45,029 nucleotides of DNA from Mesorhizobium alhagi CCNWXJ12-2 (lineage in GTDB: Bacteria > Pseudomonadota > Alphaproteobacteria > Rhizobiales > Rhizobiaceae), in assembly GCF_000236565.1 (NCBI RefSeq), contig NZ_AHAM01000263.1:1-45029 (forward strand). Direction: 5' to 3'. Positions 9,901-20,053 of the stretch are shown here, one piece after another (positions within the stretch are counted from its first letter, which is position 1; each line of letters starts with the position of its first letter). The translations under genes were made by a program, and so were the position numbers. The notes beneath the pieces are model-generated. The model saw only the letters and a program-made list of their open reading frames with translations. It did no database searches and was not told the origin of the DNA.

Positions 9901-10167
9901 AAGCGTGAAGGCTGGAGGATTTAGATATTCGGACTCAATACTTGAAAGAAAACGCGGTTCGCCGAACAGGAAGCGCATCGAATGGATTGGCTCGAGCGTA
10001 GCGCTCAGCCGCCCGTAAGTGGCGCTGGTGAAGTAAGCGGAGACGATGCTGAGCCTGCTGCCTGACATCACTGTAGCGGTCAGAAATTCGGATGCCGGTC
10101 CTCGCGATCGATTGTCCTTGATACCAGATTGCTGTTTTGCCAACCTACTCGCCCCCAATATCGTCAT
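6898..10167 (-). CDS. PLD-domain SNF2-family helicase
   Basis: The 1089-residue protein begins with a phospholipase D-like domain (HGK at 129-131 and GSSNF at 146-150), typical of PLD-type nucleases. A SNF2/superfamily 2 helicase follows: Walker A DSVGLGKT at 277-284, DESH at 368-371, MLSATPVNND in motif III, and in the second RecA lobe ATDCISEGQNLQ and QRFGRIDRIGS near residue 810. It is the first gene of the operon with the methylase and ATPase. No strong ribosome site precedes the ATG at 10167, so the exact start is less certain than the rest. Inferred role: DNA translocation plus nuclease action in phage defence. One HKD-like motif is visible, so a dimer would be needed for a full PLD active site. 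Confidence 0.9.
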   Translation of the reverse strand: MTILGASRLAKQQSGIKDNRSRGPASEFLTATVMSGSRLSIVSAYFTSATYGRLSATLEPIHSMRFLFGEPRFLSSIESEYLNPPAFTLNEDNLALTEQLRQRSAARSCSDWIRSKVDVRSIRRAGLLHGKMIHVHDGAREHAMVGSSNFTLKGLGLIERPNIELNLVVDGDRDRKDLLSWFDEIWADEALTVDVKDEVLRHLEQMYRHSSPEFIYQKTLFHLFEEFLDDQAIEEERLGSIAFSDTAIWHMLYRFQRDGVRAVLGKLDRHGGCILADSVGLGKTLTALAVIKYHESRNQRVLVLCPKKLRENWTEYLAGNNSDLNPLRDDKFNYTVLSHTDLTRERGHVGDIDLSRINWAAYDLVVIDESHAFRNAAGSRYQRLIDEVVRAGVPTRVLMLSATPVNNDLADLKAQLGLIAKGKSDAFRSLGAPNLSSLIGDARRRFAEWTKSGERDAAALMARLPPALTTLLDGVSIARSRRHIERHYADTLDEIGRFPARLPPLSRFPGVDLVGSFPTFDEIDREIGQLNLALYNPFAFVLLEYRERYNERDRRTAGFDQANREKYLIAMMKIGFLKRLESSVSSFGHTMERIVGRIDRRLAEIEAFRDSRPAISALETEFDDEMEGDEDLASAFEVGGRLKYDLRHIQTDVWEAALRQDRERVAQLAATAAEVGPERDAKLAQLKELVSAKAWNPTINRDGARNRKVILFTAFSDTARYLYRELEPLARSHGMHSGLVTGSGCQATVGKARFQDVLANFAPRSKKRAAMRGMPEAEIDLLIATDCISEGQNLQDADLLVNVDIHWNPVRLIQRFGRIDRIGSQTDTVQMVNFWPTEDLNRYLNLKDRVEARMALVDLSATGEDNLLAEARDAAEGEFHWRDEQLRRLQTEVFDLEEAGEGVSLTEFTLDEFRADLLAYARKNADQLRDAPLGLHALTPVQVEGGRFEPGVIFCLRRKGEAGEANVNPLEPFYLVYVRDDGSIRHGFSQPKSILTALEALCSGRSKPFEALCDAFDDETEHGAKLERYDRLSANAVADIGRAYAARAAAGLAMGRGGKLDDSGAQARIESEYELITWLIVRPGDGSAG

Positions 10168-10861
10168 CGTCTAACATCGCGCCCACTGTGCTGGAAGCCC
10201 TAACTGAGAGCCGGAGGGCTGTTCCAACAGTTGTAAGTTGGATTCGACCGATCGGGCGCCCAAAATGCAGGCGGGGCGCAAGTGAAGGAGACGTTCGCAA
10301 AGGCCGTTCGGCGAAAGGTATTCATGGAACGCATTCCTTGGGGCACGACGGTCCGGCCGTTCCAATCACTGAATTTGCCACGTTTGCCCCTGCGCGGGTC
10401 GGCCTATGAAGGCGAGCCGGAATTCGAAGGTTTGGGAACGATTTGTGGCCGGGCGCCTGGCCCCTAGACGAGTTAAAAACATTAGTGCTGTATTCCGAAT
10501 GGGCCAACGCAATGTCCGGGGTAGATCACTCCCTCTGGCCGACGAACCAGTGTGCAGGGGAGAGCCTCGATGTTTCGAAGGCTTTCCCCTGGGTCGCAAG
10601 TGCCCGTTTTGGCCCGTCACAATGTCACAATGGCGACTGCCTCATCGCGTTGGAAACATTTATCAGTTTTCGAATTCAATCCTCTCTCGCAGCACCGGGT
10701 ACCACCAACCTGAAGTTGGAGTTGAGAAGGTCCTAAAAATTTTAAGGGGTGCTCGTTCGTCGGCTGATGAGAATATCCCGAAAACCGCGAGCGGCTTCGT
10801 CAATCTGTGGGGGAATTTGTGGGGACCGCTGGTTCGGGAAAACCTAAGTCTATGTTTTTAC
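10168..10861. other. Gene-free island border between helicase and tRNA-Pro
   Basis: About 690 bases hold no convincing gene on either strand; the open frames here are low in codon bias and one simply runs through the tRNA. The stretch contains a strong stem-loop (10555-10591) and, near 10805-10830, two close copies of a GTGGGG-type motif. It probably holds the promoter for the helicase operon and the remains of an integration border next to the tRNA 3' end. No integrase gene is seen inside the window. Confidence 0.6.
10555..10591. repeat. Stem-loop (about 13-bp arms)
   Basis: The arms CAGGGGAGAGCCT and AGGCTTTCCCCTG pair along their length, with one G-T position, around a short loop. There is no T-run after either arm, so it is not a standard intrinsic terminator. 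It may be a structured RNA element, a protein-binding site or a remnant of a mobile element. Confidence 0.45.
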
Positions 10862-10938
10862 TGGTCGGAGTGGCAGGATTTGAACCTGCGACCCCGTCGT
10901 CCCGAACGACGTGCGCTACCAGACTGCGCTACACTCCG
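10862..10938 (-). tRNA. tRNA-Pro (anticodon CGG)
   Basis: The minus strand reads as a complete 77-nt cloverleaf. The acceptor arm CGGAGTG pairs with CACTCCG, followed by A and an encoded CCA end. The T-arm contains GGTTCAAATCC. The anticodon stem CGTCG/CGACG holds loop TTCGGGA, giving anticodon CGG (proline). The 3' end faces the defence island, the usual geometry for a tRNA used as an integration site by genomic islands. Confidence 0.97.
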
Positions 10939-11058
10939 TGACCAGACGCGGGCTTATAGCCGCCGCGAAAAATTACCGCAAGCGCTTAAGCGGGGCTTGC
11001 GCGGCCAATGCGGCATTTTCCACCATCCGCAGGCTACCTGCGTCAGGCAAAGGAAACG

Positions 11059-12522
<1,464 letters not shown>

Positions 12523-12581
12523 TCTGGTCTCCGGTTTTGGAAGCATGGCCTTCTTCTTCGAAGGCCGTGCAACGCGGCTGG

Positions 12582-14234
12582 TCAGCGATCGGACACTTGC
12601 CAGCGGGGATTGATCCAAGGTTCCTGATTGGACGGGGGCAGCGGCGCCCGGCCGAGAATATGATCGGCCGCCTTCTCCCCGGTCATGATTGACGGCGCAT
12701 TGAGGTTGCCGTTGGTGACGCGCGGAAAGATCGAAGAATCGGCGACGCGCAGACCTTCGACGCCGATGACCCGGCATTCCGGATCGACCACGCTCTGCGG
12801 ATCGTCCGCCCTGCCCATCCGGCAGGTGCCGCAGGGATGATAGGCGCTTTCGGCATGCTCGCGGATGAAGGTGTCGAGTTCCTCGTCGCTCTGAACATGC
12901 GCGCCCGGAGAGATCTCCTTGCCGCGATAGGGGTCGAAAGCCGGCTGGCCGAAGATTTCCCGCGTCAGCCGGATGCAGTGGCGGAAATCCGCCCAGTCGT
13001 CCGGGTGCGACATGTAGTTGAAGCGGATTTCCGGCTTTGCACTGGGATCGTTCGACCGCAGCTTGATCGTGCCGCGCGATTTCGATCGCATCGGGCCGAC
13101 ATGGGCTTGGAAGCCGTGCAACTTGGCCGCAGCCTTGCCGTCGTAGCGAACGGCGGCGGGCAGGAAATGATACTGGATGTCGGGATAGTCGATGCCGGCT
13201 TTCGAGCGCACGAAGGCCGCCGCCTCGAAATGATTGGTGGCGCCGAGGCCGCTCTTGAAGAACAACCATTCCGCCCCGATCAGTGCCTTTGAAAACGGGT
13301 TCAGGACCGAATAGAGCGTGATCGGCTGGATGGACTCCTGCTGGATATAGAGTTCCATATGATCCTGCAGGTTCTGGCCCACGCCCGGCCGGTCGACAAT
13401 CACCTCGACGCCGTGCCGGCGCAGATGTTCGGCAGGCCCGATGCCCGACAGCATCAGCAGCTTGGGTGAGTTGATCGACGATGCGGCGACGATCACCTCA
13501 CGCCGGGCTTTAACGAGCTGAATCTGTTTGCGAGCTTCGATCTCGACGCCGACGGCGCGTTGATTCTCTATGACCACCTTTCGCGCCAAGCCTTTGACGA
13601 GACTCACATTCTGGCGTTTCAGCGCCGGCCGCAGATAGGCATTGGCGGTCGACCAGCGGCGGCCGCCATGGATGGTCTGCTCCATCGCGCCGAAGCCTTC
13701 CTGCTTAGAGCCGTTGTAGTCCTCAGTGAGTTCGAACCCCGCCTGCTGGCCGGCCTCGACGAAGGCGGCGTAGAGCGGGTTCTTGCGCGGCCCGCGCTGG
13801 GTGTTGAGCGGACCGCTTGTGCCACGCCAGCCCTCCTCGCCTCCGATCGAATTCTCCATCCGTTTGAAATAGGGCAGCACGTCGGCATAGGACCATCCTG
13901 TCGCGCCCTGTTCCGCCCAGTAGTCGAAATCGTGGGCATGGCCGCGAACATAGACCATGCCGTTGATTGACGAGGATCCGCCCAGAACCTTGCCGCGCGG
14001 CGTGGCGAGAACGCGGCCGCCGAGATGCGGCTCCGGCTCGCTGGAAAAGCCCCAGTCGTAGCGGCTCATGTTCATCGGGAACGAAAGCGCCGACGGCATC
14101 TGGATCAGCGGACCGAAATCGGAGCCGCCATATTCGATGACGATGACCGAATGCTTGCCGTCCTCCGACAGGCGGTAGGCGAGCGCCGCGCCGGCGGAGC
14201 CGGACCCGATGATGACGAAATCGGCTTCAAGCAT
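12582..14234 (-). CDS. betA: Choline dehydrogenase (GMC oxidoreductase)
   Basis: The 550-residue flavoprotein has the FAD-binding GSGSAG at residues 10-15, the GMC signature region [18 protein letters not shown], and a C-terminal active site with [10 protein letters not shown] (histidine near residue 466) and [11 protein letters not shown]. It oxidises choline to betaine aldehyde. Size and motifs match BetA rather than other GMC oxidases, and the gene lies between the PLP dehydratase gene (8-base overlap) and betB in a bet operon, which settles the substrate. Confidence 0.95.
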   Translation of the reverse strand: MLEADFVIIGSGSAGAALAYRLSEDGKHSVIVIEYGGSDFGPLIQMPSALSFPMNMSRYDWGFSSEPEPHLGGRVLATPRGKVLGGSSSINGMVYVRGHAHDFDYWAEQGATGWSYADVLPYFKRMENSIGGEEGWRGTSGPLNTQRGPRKNPLYAAFVEAGQQAGFELTEDYNGSKQEGFGAMEQTIHGGRRWSTANAYLRPALKRQNVSLVKGLARKVVIENQRAVGVEIEARKQIQLVKARREVIVAASSINSPKLLMLSGIGPAEHLRRHGVEVIVDRPGVGQNLQDHMELYIQQESIQPITLYSVLNPFSKALIGAEWLFFKSGLGATNHFEAAAFVRSKAGIDYPDIQYHFLPAAVRYDGKAAAKLHGFQAHVGPMRSKSRGTIKLRSNDPSAKPEIRFNYMSHPDDWADFRHCIRLTREIFGQPAFDPYRGKEISPGAHVQSDEELDTFIREHAESAYHPCGTCRMGRADDPQSVVDPECRVIGVEGLRVADSSIFPRVTNGNLNAPSIMTGEKAADHILGRAPLPPSNQEPWINPRWQVSDR

Positions 14235-15231
14235 CGGCGATATGCTTCATGAAGTCGGCCAGCGAGACATTGCCGCCGCTGGCAACAACCACAACAGTCT
14301 TGCCGGAGACATCGATACCGCCGTCGAAGAGCGCCGCCAGCGAGGCCGCGCCGGAGGGTTCCAACACAAGCTTCAGGCGCTCGAAGGCGAATTTCATCGC
14401 GCGCCGCGCCGAAGCGTCGGTAACCGTAATGCCGCGCACACCTGCCGCCTTCACCGCCGCGAACGGCGCGTCGCCGGGCTTCCGCGCCATCAGACCGTCG
14501 CAGATCGATTTTGGCCCGAGCGGCATGGTTTCGATCGCTCCATGAGCGAGCGAACTGCCCATGCCATTGAAACCTTCGGGCTCGACGCCGATGATTTCCG
14601 TGGCCGGCGAGAGATAGTGGAATGCGAGCGATACGCCGCCGATCAGGCCGCCGCCGCCGACCGGGCAAAACAATATGTCCGCTTCCGCGCCCTTGGCGAT
14701 AAGCTGGTCGAGCGCCTCGATCCCGGCGCCGCCCTGTCCGGCGACGATCTCCGGATCGTCGAACGGATGCAGGAGCGCCAGGCCTTCGTCGTTTGAAATT
14801 TGCCTGGCGCGCTCGGCTGCCACTTCCTCGCGGGCGCGGTCGCCATGGTCGGTCAGCACCACCTTTGCGCCGTAACCGGCGGTGGCCTCGCGCTTGGCCG
14901 CCGGCGCGTCGACCGGCATGACGATCGTCACCGGAATTCCGAGCGCCTGGCCAGCCGCGGCCAGCCCCTGCGCGAAATTTCCGGACGAGTAGGCGACCAC
15001 GCCGCGCGCGGCCTCGTCCGCCGAAAGCTGCTTCAGCCGCCAATAGGCGCCGCGGATCTTGAACGAGCCGGCCCATTGCAGCGACTCCGGTTTGACGAAA
15101 ACGCGTGCCGCGCCGGTTTCCTTGGCGAGCGCAGCCGATTCAAGCAGCGGCGTGATCTGCGTCGCCTGGGAGGTGACGGAATATGCCTTCTTCAGATGAT
15201 CGAGCGTCGGAACAAAGGGAGCCGTCATCAT
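14227..15231 (-). CDS. PLP-dependent threonine/serine dehydratase-like protein inside the bet operon
   Basis: The 334-residue fold-type II PLP enzyme has the Schiff-base lysine in GSFKIRGA (about residue 58), the substrate loop SSGNFAQG and the phosphate-binding glycine run GGGGLIGG. It lacks the C-terminal regulatory ACT-like domain of biosynthetic IlvA, so it belongs with catabolic threonine/serine dehydratases or related ammonia-lyases and racemases. It is translationally coupled on both sides (4-base overlap with betC, 8-base overlap with betA), so it is co-made with the choline pathway. Glycine betaine breakdown passes through glycine to serine, so a serine dehydratase would lead on to pyruvate; that link is inference. 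A second ATG at 15228 is possible. Confidence 0.85.
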   Translation of the reverse strand: MMTAPFVPTLDHLKKAYSVTSQATQITPLLESAALAKETGAARVFVKPESLQWAGSFKIRGAYWRLKQLSADEAARGVVAYSSGNFAQGLAAAGQALGIPVTIVMPVDAPAAKREATAGYGAKVVLTDHGDRAREEVAAERARQISNDEGLALLHPFDDPEIVAGQGGAGIEALDQLIAKGAEADILFCPVGGGGLIGGVSLAFHYLSPATEIIGVEPEGFNGMGSSLAHGAIETMPLGPKSICDGLMARKPGDAPFAAVKAAGVRGITVTDASARRAMKFAFERLKLVLEPSGAASLAALFDGGIDVSGKTVVVVASGGNVSLADFMKHIADA

Positions 15232-16754
15232 TCGCCTCTCGGAAACCGCTTGCTCTCTTCGAGCACGTTGAGATCCATGTGGTTGCGCATGTAGCGTTCC
15301 GATGCCTTCTGAAGCGGCTGGAACTCCCAGGGGTAGTAGGCGCCGTTGCGCAGCGCCGGGTAGACCACCCAGCGCCGTGCCTGGCTCTGGCGCACAGCCG
15401 CGTCGAAGGCCGCCATGTCCCAGCGGCCGCGCACCTTTTCCATGAAGGACGACACCAGTCCGGCATGGGCCGGATCGCCGGCAAGGTTGCTCAGTTCCAG
15501 AGGATCCGATTCAAGATCAAAGAGTTGCGGCGGGTCGATCTCGCAGTGGATGAACTTGAACCGGCCCTCGCGGATCGCCACCATCGGCGCGTAGGAACCT
15601 TCAGCTGCATATTCCATCAGTACAGGAACGGTCCGGGCCACACCTCTGGTCAGCGGCAGCAGCGACTGGCCGTCGGTCCACGGCATGATCGCGCTCATAT
15701 CGATGCCGGCCAGGTCGCAGAGCGTCGGCGCGACATCGAGGTTGGAAACCGGAGCGGCGATCCGACCGGCCGGAATGCCCTTGCCGGCGATCATCAGCGG
15801 CACGCGGGCCGAGCCCTCGTAGAAGCACATCTTGAACCACAGGCCGCGCTCGCCGAGCATGTCGCCATGGTCCGAGCAGAACAGGATGATCGTATCGTCG
15901 AGCATCCGCGTCCGTTCGAGCACGGAGAGGAGTTCGCCGACCTTGTCGTCCAGGTAAGAAATGTTAGCGAAGTAACCTTGCCGCGACCGGCGGATATGCT
16001 CGGGCGTGATATCGAAATTCGCGTAGTCGCTGGCGAGATAAAGCCGCTGCGAATGCGGATCCTGCTTTTCCTCCGGAACGAAGCCGACTTGCGGTTCGAG
16101 CTCGGGGCAATCCTCATACAGATCCCAGTACTGACGGCGCGCCACATAGGGATCGTGCGGATGCGTAAAGGAAACCGTCAGACACCAGGGCCGGCGCTCG
16201 GCTTCGTCGGACGTGCGCGCATAATCGTAGAGCTTCTGTGTCGCGTGAAAGGAGACCTCGTCGTCATATTCCATCTGGTTGGTGATCTCGGCGGTTCCGG
16301 CGCCGGTCACCGAGCCAAGATTGTGATACCACCAGTCGATGCGCTCGCCGGGCTTGCGGTAGTCGGGTGTCCAGCCGAAATCGGCTGGATAGATGTCGGT
16401 CGTCAGCCTCTCCTCGTAGCCATGCATCTGGTCGGGCCCGACGAAGTGCATCTTGCCCGACAGGCAGGTGTGATAACCCGCGGCGCGCAGATGGTGAGCG
16501 TAGGTCGGGATCGATGAGGCGAACTCGGCGGCGTTGTCGTAGACCTCGGTGCGCGACGGCAACTGACCGCTGGTGAAGGAAGCGCGGCCGGGCGCGCAGA
16601 GCGGCGAGGCCGTGTAATTGTTGGCAAAGCGTGCGGAGCGCGCGGCAAGCGCTTTAAGATGCGGCGCATGGAGAAAGTCGGCCGGGCCGTCGGGAAACAG
16701 TGTCCCGTTCAGTTGGTCGACCATGATGATGAGAATGTTGGGACGACGGCTCAT
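15228..16754 (-). CDS. betC: Choline-sulfatase
   Basis: The 508-residue type I sulfatase hydrolyses choline-O-sulfate to choline and sulfate. It has an N-terminal metal-binding MVDQLNG, the formylglycine-forming cysteine in LCAPGRAS (Cys53), LSGKMHFVG and [13 protein letters not shown] for metal and sulfate binding, and the C-terminal [11 protein letters not shown] stretch typical of choline-sulfatases. Length and cysteine position agree with the rhizobial BetC family. The ATG at 16754 overlaps the betI stop by four bases (ATGA); longer open frame upstream lies in betI sequence and is not coding. A sulfatase-maturing enzyme is needed but not seen in this window. Confidence 0.95.
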   Translation of the reverse strand: MSRRPNILIIMVDQLNGTLFPDGPADFLHAPHLKALAARSARFANNYTASPLCAPGRASFTSGQLPSRTEVYDNAAEFASSIPTYAHHLRAAGYHTCLSGKMHFVGPDQMHGYEERLTTDIYPADFGWTPDYRKPGERIDWWYHNLGSVTGAGTAEITNQMEYDDEVSFHATQKLYDYARTSDEAERRPWCLTVSFTHPHDPYVARRQYWDLYEDCPELEPQVGFVPEEKQDPHSQRLYLASDYANFDITPEHIRRSRQGYFANISYLDDKVGELLSVLERTRMLDDTIILFCSDHGDMLGERGLWFKMCFYEGSARVPLMIAGKGIPAGRIAAPVSNLDVAPTLCDLAGIDMSAIMPWTDGQSLLPLTRGVARTVPVLMEYAAEGSYAPMVAIREGRFKFIHCEIDPPQLFDLESDPLELSNLAGDPAHAGLVSSFMEKVRGRWDMAAFDAAVRQSQARRWVVYPALRNGAYYPWEFQPLQKASERYMRNHMDLNVLEESKRFPRGE

Positions 16755-17344
16755 GCAGGCTTCTTGTGCTGGAGGAGTTTGGTTTCGAGATAATCTTCGA
16801 CGAGCGCGACCGCGCTCGTCGCATTGGGCGTGCCGTCCTTGAGAGCGCGGCGGATGTAGAGCCCGTCGATAAGCGCCGCGATGGCTTCGGCGACGCGCTC
16901 GGCTTCGGGCCGCGGCATCAGCCCGGTCAGGCCGCTCATCAGGTTGGAGTGGAGCCGCCGCGCATAGACCCGCAGCAACCGACGCAAGGGCTGCGACTTC
17001 TGCGCCTCGACGTAGAAGGCGAGCCATGCGGCGATGATTTCGGGCTGGAACTGCGTTGCGGAGAAGTTGACGGCAATGACTGCGGAGACGCGTTCCCGCG
17101 CCGTCCGGCTGGTGGCGAGGGCCTTGCGGACGTCCGCATTGAGCTCGGACAATATGTGCCGCATCGTTGCTTGAAGCAGCCCGTCCTTGGCGCCGAAATA
17201 ATGATGCGCCAATGCCGACGAGACGCCCGCCCGCCCGGCGATTTCCGACATGGTGACGTCAAGCGTGCCGCGCTCGCCGATCGTCATAATCGCGGCGTCT
17301 ATAAGCGCCCTTCGGCGCAGCGGCGGCATTCCAAGTTTCGGCAT
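16751..17344 (-). CDS. betI: TetR-family repressor BetI
   Basis: The 197-residue protein has an N-terminal TetR-type helix-turn-helix ([20 protein letters not shown], about residues 31-50) and the conserved start [17 protein letters not shown] found in BetI. BetI represses bet genes and is released by choline. It is the first gene of the operon and is coupled to betC by a 4-base overlap. A good ribosome site (GGAGG) precedes the ATG. A 28-base palindrome lies 26 bases upstream, as expected for autoregulation. Confidence 0.95.
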   Translation of the reverse strand: MPKLGMPPLRRRALIDAAIMTIGERGTLDVTMSEIAGRAGVSSALAHHYFGAKDGLLQATMRHILSELNADVRKALATSRTARERVSAVIAVNFSATQFQPEIIAAWLAFYVEAQKSQPLRRLLRVYARRLHSNLMSGLTGLMPRPEAERVAEAIAALIDGLYIRRALKDGTPNATSAVALVEDYLETKLLQHKKPA

Positions 17345-17369
17345 TGCGATCCTCCGTCGGTATTCTTAT

Positions 17370-17397
17370 TTTTTATTGACTGATCAATCAATAAAAA
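17370..17397. promoter_or_regulatory. Probable BetI operator palindrome
   Basis: A 28-base inverted repeat is centred on TGATCA (17381-17386): TTTTATTGA on the left is matched by TCAATAAAA on the right, with one mismatched pair. It lies 26 bases before the betI start, between betI and the divergent thiolase gene. Its length, AT-rich flanks and position fit a TetR-type operator controlling the bet operon. Binding by BetI itself is inferred. Confidence 0.75.
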
Positions 17398-17526
17398 ACT
17401 TGACGGCGCTGCGCACTGGACCGACGGCTCGCTTTGGATTAAATTCCGTTCAGAATTGAACAAAAATCAGGCCGTTGGATTTGAGCCGCAAATGGCGCAC
17501 CATGCGTCCTGCCGATGGAGGTTCTC

Positions 17527-18693
17527 ATGACTGCATGCATTGTCGGCTGGGCGCATTCGCGTTTCGGCAAACTCGAGGGCGAAACGCTCGAAAGCCTGAT
17601 CACCAAGGTGGCTGCCGAGGCGCTCGACCATGCGGGCATCGGCCCGGACGATGTCGACGAAATTGTTCTCGGGCATTTCAATGCCGGGTTTTCACCGCAG
17701 GACTTTACGGCGAGCCTGGTGCTGCAGGCCGACGACCGGCTGCGCTTCAAGCCGGCGACCCGGGTTGAGAATGCCTGCGCGACAGGCTCGGCCGCTGTGC
17801 GGCAGGGCATCCGCGCAATCGACGCCAAGGCGGCGCGCACGGTGCTTGTGGTCGGCGCCGAGCAGATGACCACGACGCCCGGCCCCGAGATCGGCAAGAA
17901 CCTGTTGAAAGCCTCCTATCTGCCTGAGGATGGCGACACGCCTGCCGGCTTTGCCGGCGTATTCGGCAAGATCGCGCAGGCCTATTTCCAGCGCCATGGC
18001 GACCAGTCGGATGCGCTGGCGATGATCGCCGCCAAGAACCACAAGAACGGTGTCGACAATCCCTATGCGCAGATGCGCAAGGATTTCGGCTACGAGTTCT
18101 GCCGCCAGGAAAGCGAGAAGAACCCGTTCGTCGCCGGGCCGCTGAAGCGCACCGACTGCTCGCTGGTTTCCGATGGAGCCGCCGCACTCGTGCTCACCGA
18201 CTCGAGCAATGCGCTTTCCATGCGCCGCGCCATCGCCTTCCGCGCCAACGAGCATGTCCAGGATTTCCTGCCCATGTCGAAGCGCGACATCCTGCTCTTT
18301 GAAGGCTGCGAGGAAGCTTGGGCCCGCGCTTTGAAGAAGGCCGGTGTGACGCTTGATGACCTTTCCTTTGTCGAAACGCATGACTGCTTCACCATCGCCG
18401 AGCTGATCGAATACGAGGCGATGGGTCTGGCCAAGCGGGGCGAGGGAGGAAAGCTGGCGCTGAGCGGCGAGACCGCGAAGGACGGCCGGCTGCCGGTCAA
18501 TCCGTCGGGCGGCCTGAAGGCCAAGGGTCATCCGATCGGCGCCACCGGCGTCTCGATGCATGTTCTGACCTCCATGCAGCTTGCCGGCGAGGCGGGCGGC
18601 ATTCAGGTTCCGGATGCGAAGCTCGGCGGCATCTTCAACATGGGCGGGGCCGCGGTCGCGAACTACGTTTCGATCCTGGATCGCATCAGATGA
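17527..18693 (+). CDS. SCP2-type thiolase family protein
   Basis: The 388-residue protein has the nucleophile cysteine in ENACATGSAA (Cys84), an HDCF motif (ETHDCFTIAE) in place of the NEAF of classical thiolases, and the catalytic histidine in AKGHPIGATG (about residue 335). HDCF marks SCP2/SCPx-type thiolases, which often act on branched or sterol-derived acyl-CoAs, or are of unknown substrate. The start is set at 17527 because ATGGAGG at 17515 is the ribosome site itself; an ATG at 17515 is therefore unlikely. The stop overlaps the following SDR gene by four bases. Transcription is divergent from betI. Confidence 0.88.
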   Translation: MTACIVGWAHSRFGKLEGETLESLITKVAAEALDHAGIGPDDVDEIVLGHFNAGFSPQDFTASLVLQADDRLRFKPATRVENACATGSAAVRQGIRAIDAKAARTVLVVGAEQMTTTPGPEIGKNLLKASYLPEDGDTPAGFAGVFGKIAQAYFQRHGDQSDALAMIAAKNHKNGVDNPYAQMRKDFGYEFCRQESEKNPFVAGPLKRTDCSLVSDGAAALVLTDSSNALSMRRAIAFRANEHVQDFLPMSKRDILLFEGCEEAWARALKKAGVTLDDLSFVETHDCFTIAELIEYEAMGLAKRGEGGKLALSGETAKDGRLPVNPSGGLKAKGHPIGATGVSMHVLTSMQLAGEAGGIQVPDAKLGGIFNMGGAAVANYVSILDRIR

Positions 18694-19433
18694 AGCATTC
18701 GGCCATCGTCACCGGCGGCGCTTCGGGCATCGGCATGGCCGTTGTGAAGCGTCTGCTGGACGATGGCTGGCCGGTCGCGGTGATCGACGCCAACGATGTG
18801 GAACTGGCAAGGGCGGAGGATGCCTTTGCCGACGACAATGCGATCTTCCTGCAGGCCGACGTGACCGACGACGAAGAGATCTCGGCGGTCTTCGACGAGG
18901 TCGTGGACCGGATCGGCCTGATCGGCGGCCTCGTCAATTCGGCGGGCATAGCGCGTGACATTCCGGCCGAAGAAACCAGCGCCGAGCTTTTTCGAGAAGT
19001 TCTCGACATCAACCTCGTAGGCTCCTTCATTACCGCGAAAGCTGCGCTGGAGCGCATGGGCGCCACGCTCTCCATCGTCAATATAGGCTCCGTTTCCGGG
19101 CTCCGCGCCAATCGCGGACGGCTTGCCTACGGCGCGTCGAAGGCCGGCGTAAAGATGATGTCGGAGGTGCTGGCGCTGGAATTCGGCAACCGCGGCGTCC
19201 GGGTGAACTGCGTGGCGCCCGGCCCGACGGAAACGCCGATGATTTCAAAGCTCCACGACGCCGATCAGCGCCGCCTGTGGCTTGGCCGCGTACCGCAGGG
19301 GCGCTATGGTGAGCCCGAAGAAGTGGCGGCTGCCGTCGCTTTCCTGCTGTCGCCGGAGGCCAGCTTCATCAACGGTCACACGCTCGCGGTGGATGGCGGC
19401 TTCCTCTCCGCCGGCATCATCGCCGGCGGCTGA
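18690..19433 (+). CDS. Short-chain dehydrogenase/reductase
   Basis: The 247-residue classical SDR has the cofactor motif TGGASGIG, the NSAGI segment, the catalytic serine before YGASK (Tyr and Lys of the active site) and the typical C-terminal INGHTLAVDGG. An acidic residue after the second strand (VIDAND) suggests NAD rather than NADP. It is coupled to the thiolase by an ATGA overlap, so the two may act in one acyl-CoA or alcohol degradation route, for example as a 3-hydroxyacyl dehydrogenase with a thiolase. The substrate is not readable from sequence. Confidence 0.9.
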   Translation: MKHSAIVTGGASGIGMAVVKRLLDDGWPVAVIDANDVELARAEDAFADDNAIFLQADVTDDEEISAVFDEVVDRIGLIGGLVNSAGIARDIPAEETSAELFREVLDINLVGSFITAKAALERMGATLSIVNIGSVSGLRANRGRLAYGASKAGVKMMSEVLALEFGNRGVRVNCVAPGPTETPMISKLHDADQRRLWLGRVPQGRYGEPEEVAAAVAFLLSPEASFINGHTLAVDGGFLSAGIIAGG

Positions 19434-19473
19434 TCGGACGGCAGAATCAAGGCTCTGGATCGGAATTTGAATC

Positions 19474-19971
19474 ATGAAATTGCGCGTGATGTTCTCGGCC
19501 CTGTGCCTTCTGCCCTGCTTCGTCAGCCATGCCCTGGCCGCCGACACACCGCGGGCGCTCGCCGAAAAATTTTGCGCAACGAGGCTCGATAACGACGAGA
19601 AGGCTTTGCGGCCACTGCTTACGTCGTCGCTTGTCAAGGCGATCGAGGAGGCGGAAGCGCGCAACGACATCATCGCCAAGGCTTCGCCTGACGAGAAGCC
19701 GCCCTTCGGCGACGGCATTCCCTATCAGAGCTTTCCCGACGCGGCGCCGGTCTGCGAGGTGGGGGAAGAGAAACGGGTCCCGGGCCGCACCGAGATCGAA
19801 GTCCGATACCTGTTTCCGGACAACACCAGCGGAGCAAACTGGACGGACAGGCTCGTCCTGATTGCCTCGGAAGATCTTCTTCTCATCGACAATGTGATTT
19901 TCGAGACCTCGGTGAACGACACCGACGAGATCAGCCTGCGCAGCGTCCTGTTCAACGCCTTCGACCAATAA
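19474..19971 (+). CDS. Secreted hypothetical protein
   Basis: The 165-residue protein begins with a clear signal peptide (MKLRVMFSALCLLPCF, cleavage probably after SHALA, near residue 22). The mature part is acidic and soluble, with two cysteines (FCATR and PVCEVG) that could form a disulfide. It faintly resembles the DUF3828 type of small periplasmic proteins, but I would not assign it. It lies 40 bases after the SDR gene on the same strand and could be cotranscribed. Function unknown. Confidence 0.75.
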   Translation: MKLRVMFSALCLLPCFVSHALAADTPRALAEKFCATRLDNDEKALRPLLTSSLVKAIEEAEARNDIIAKASPDEKPPFGDGIPYQSFPDAAPVCEVGEEKRVPGRTEIEVRYLFPDNTSGANWTDRLVLIASEDLLLIDNVIFETSVNDTDEISLRSVLFNAFDQ

Positions 19972-20053
19972 ACGAGAAGCTCTTTGCAATGGCAGCCGGA
20001 CCGGCTATCGCATCCGGCGTCGTCCGACTACTCCTTAATCATCCGGTGATTTC

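Noticed and set aside
12523-13269. N-terminal extension of BetB
   Set aside because: The open frame continues into betA on the same strand in another phase; the ATG at 12522 gives the normal length and has a ribosome site.
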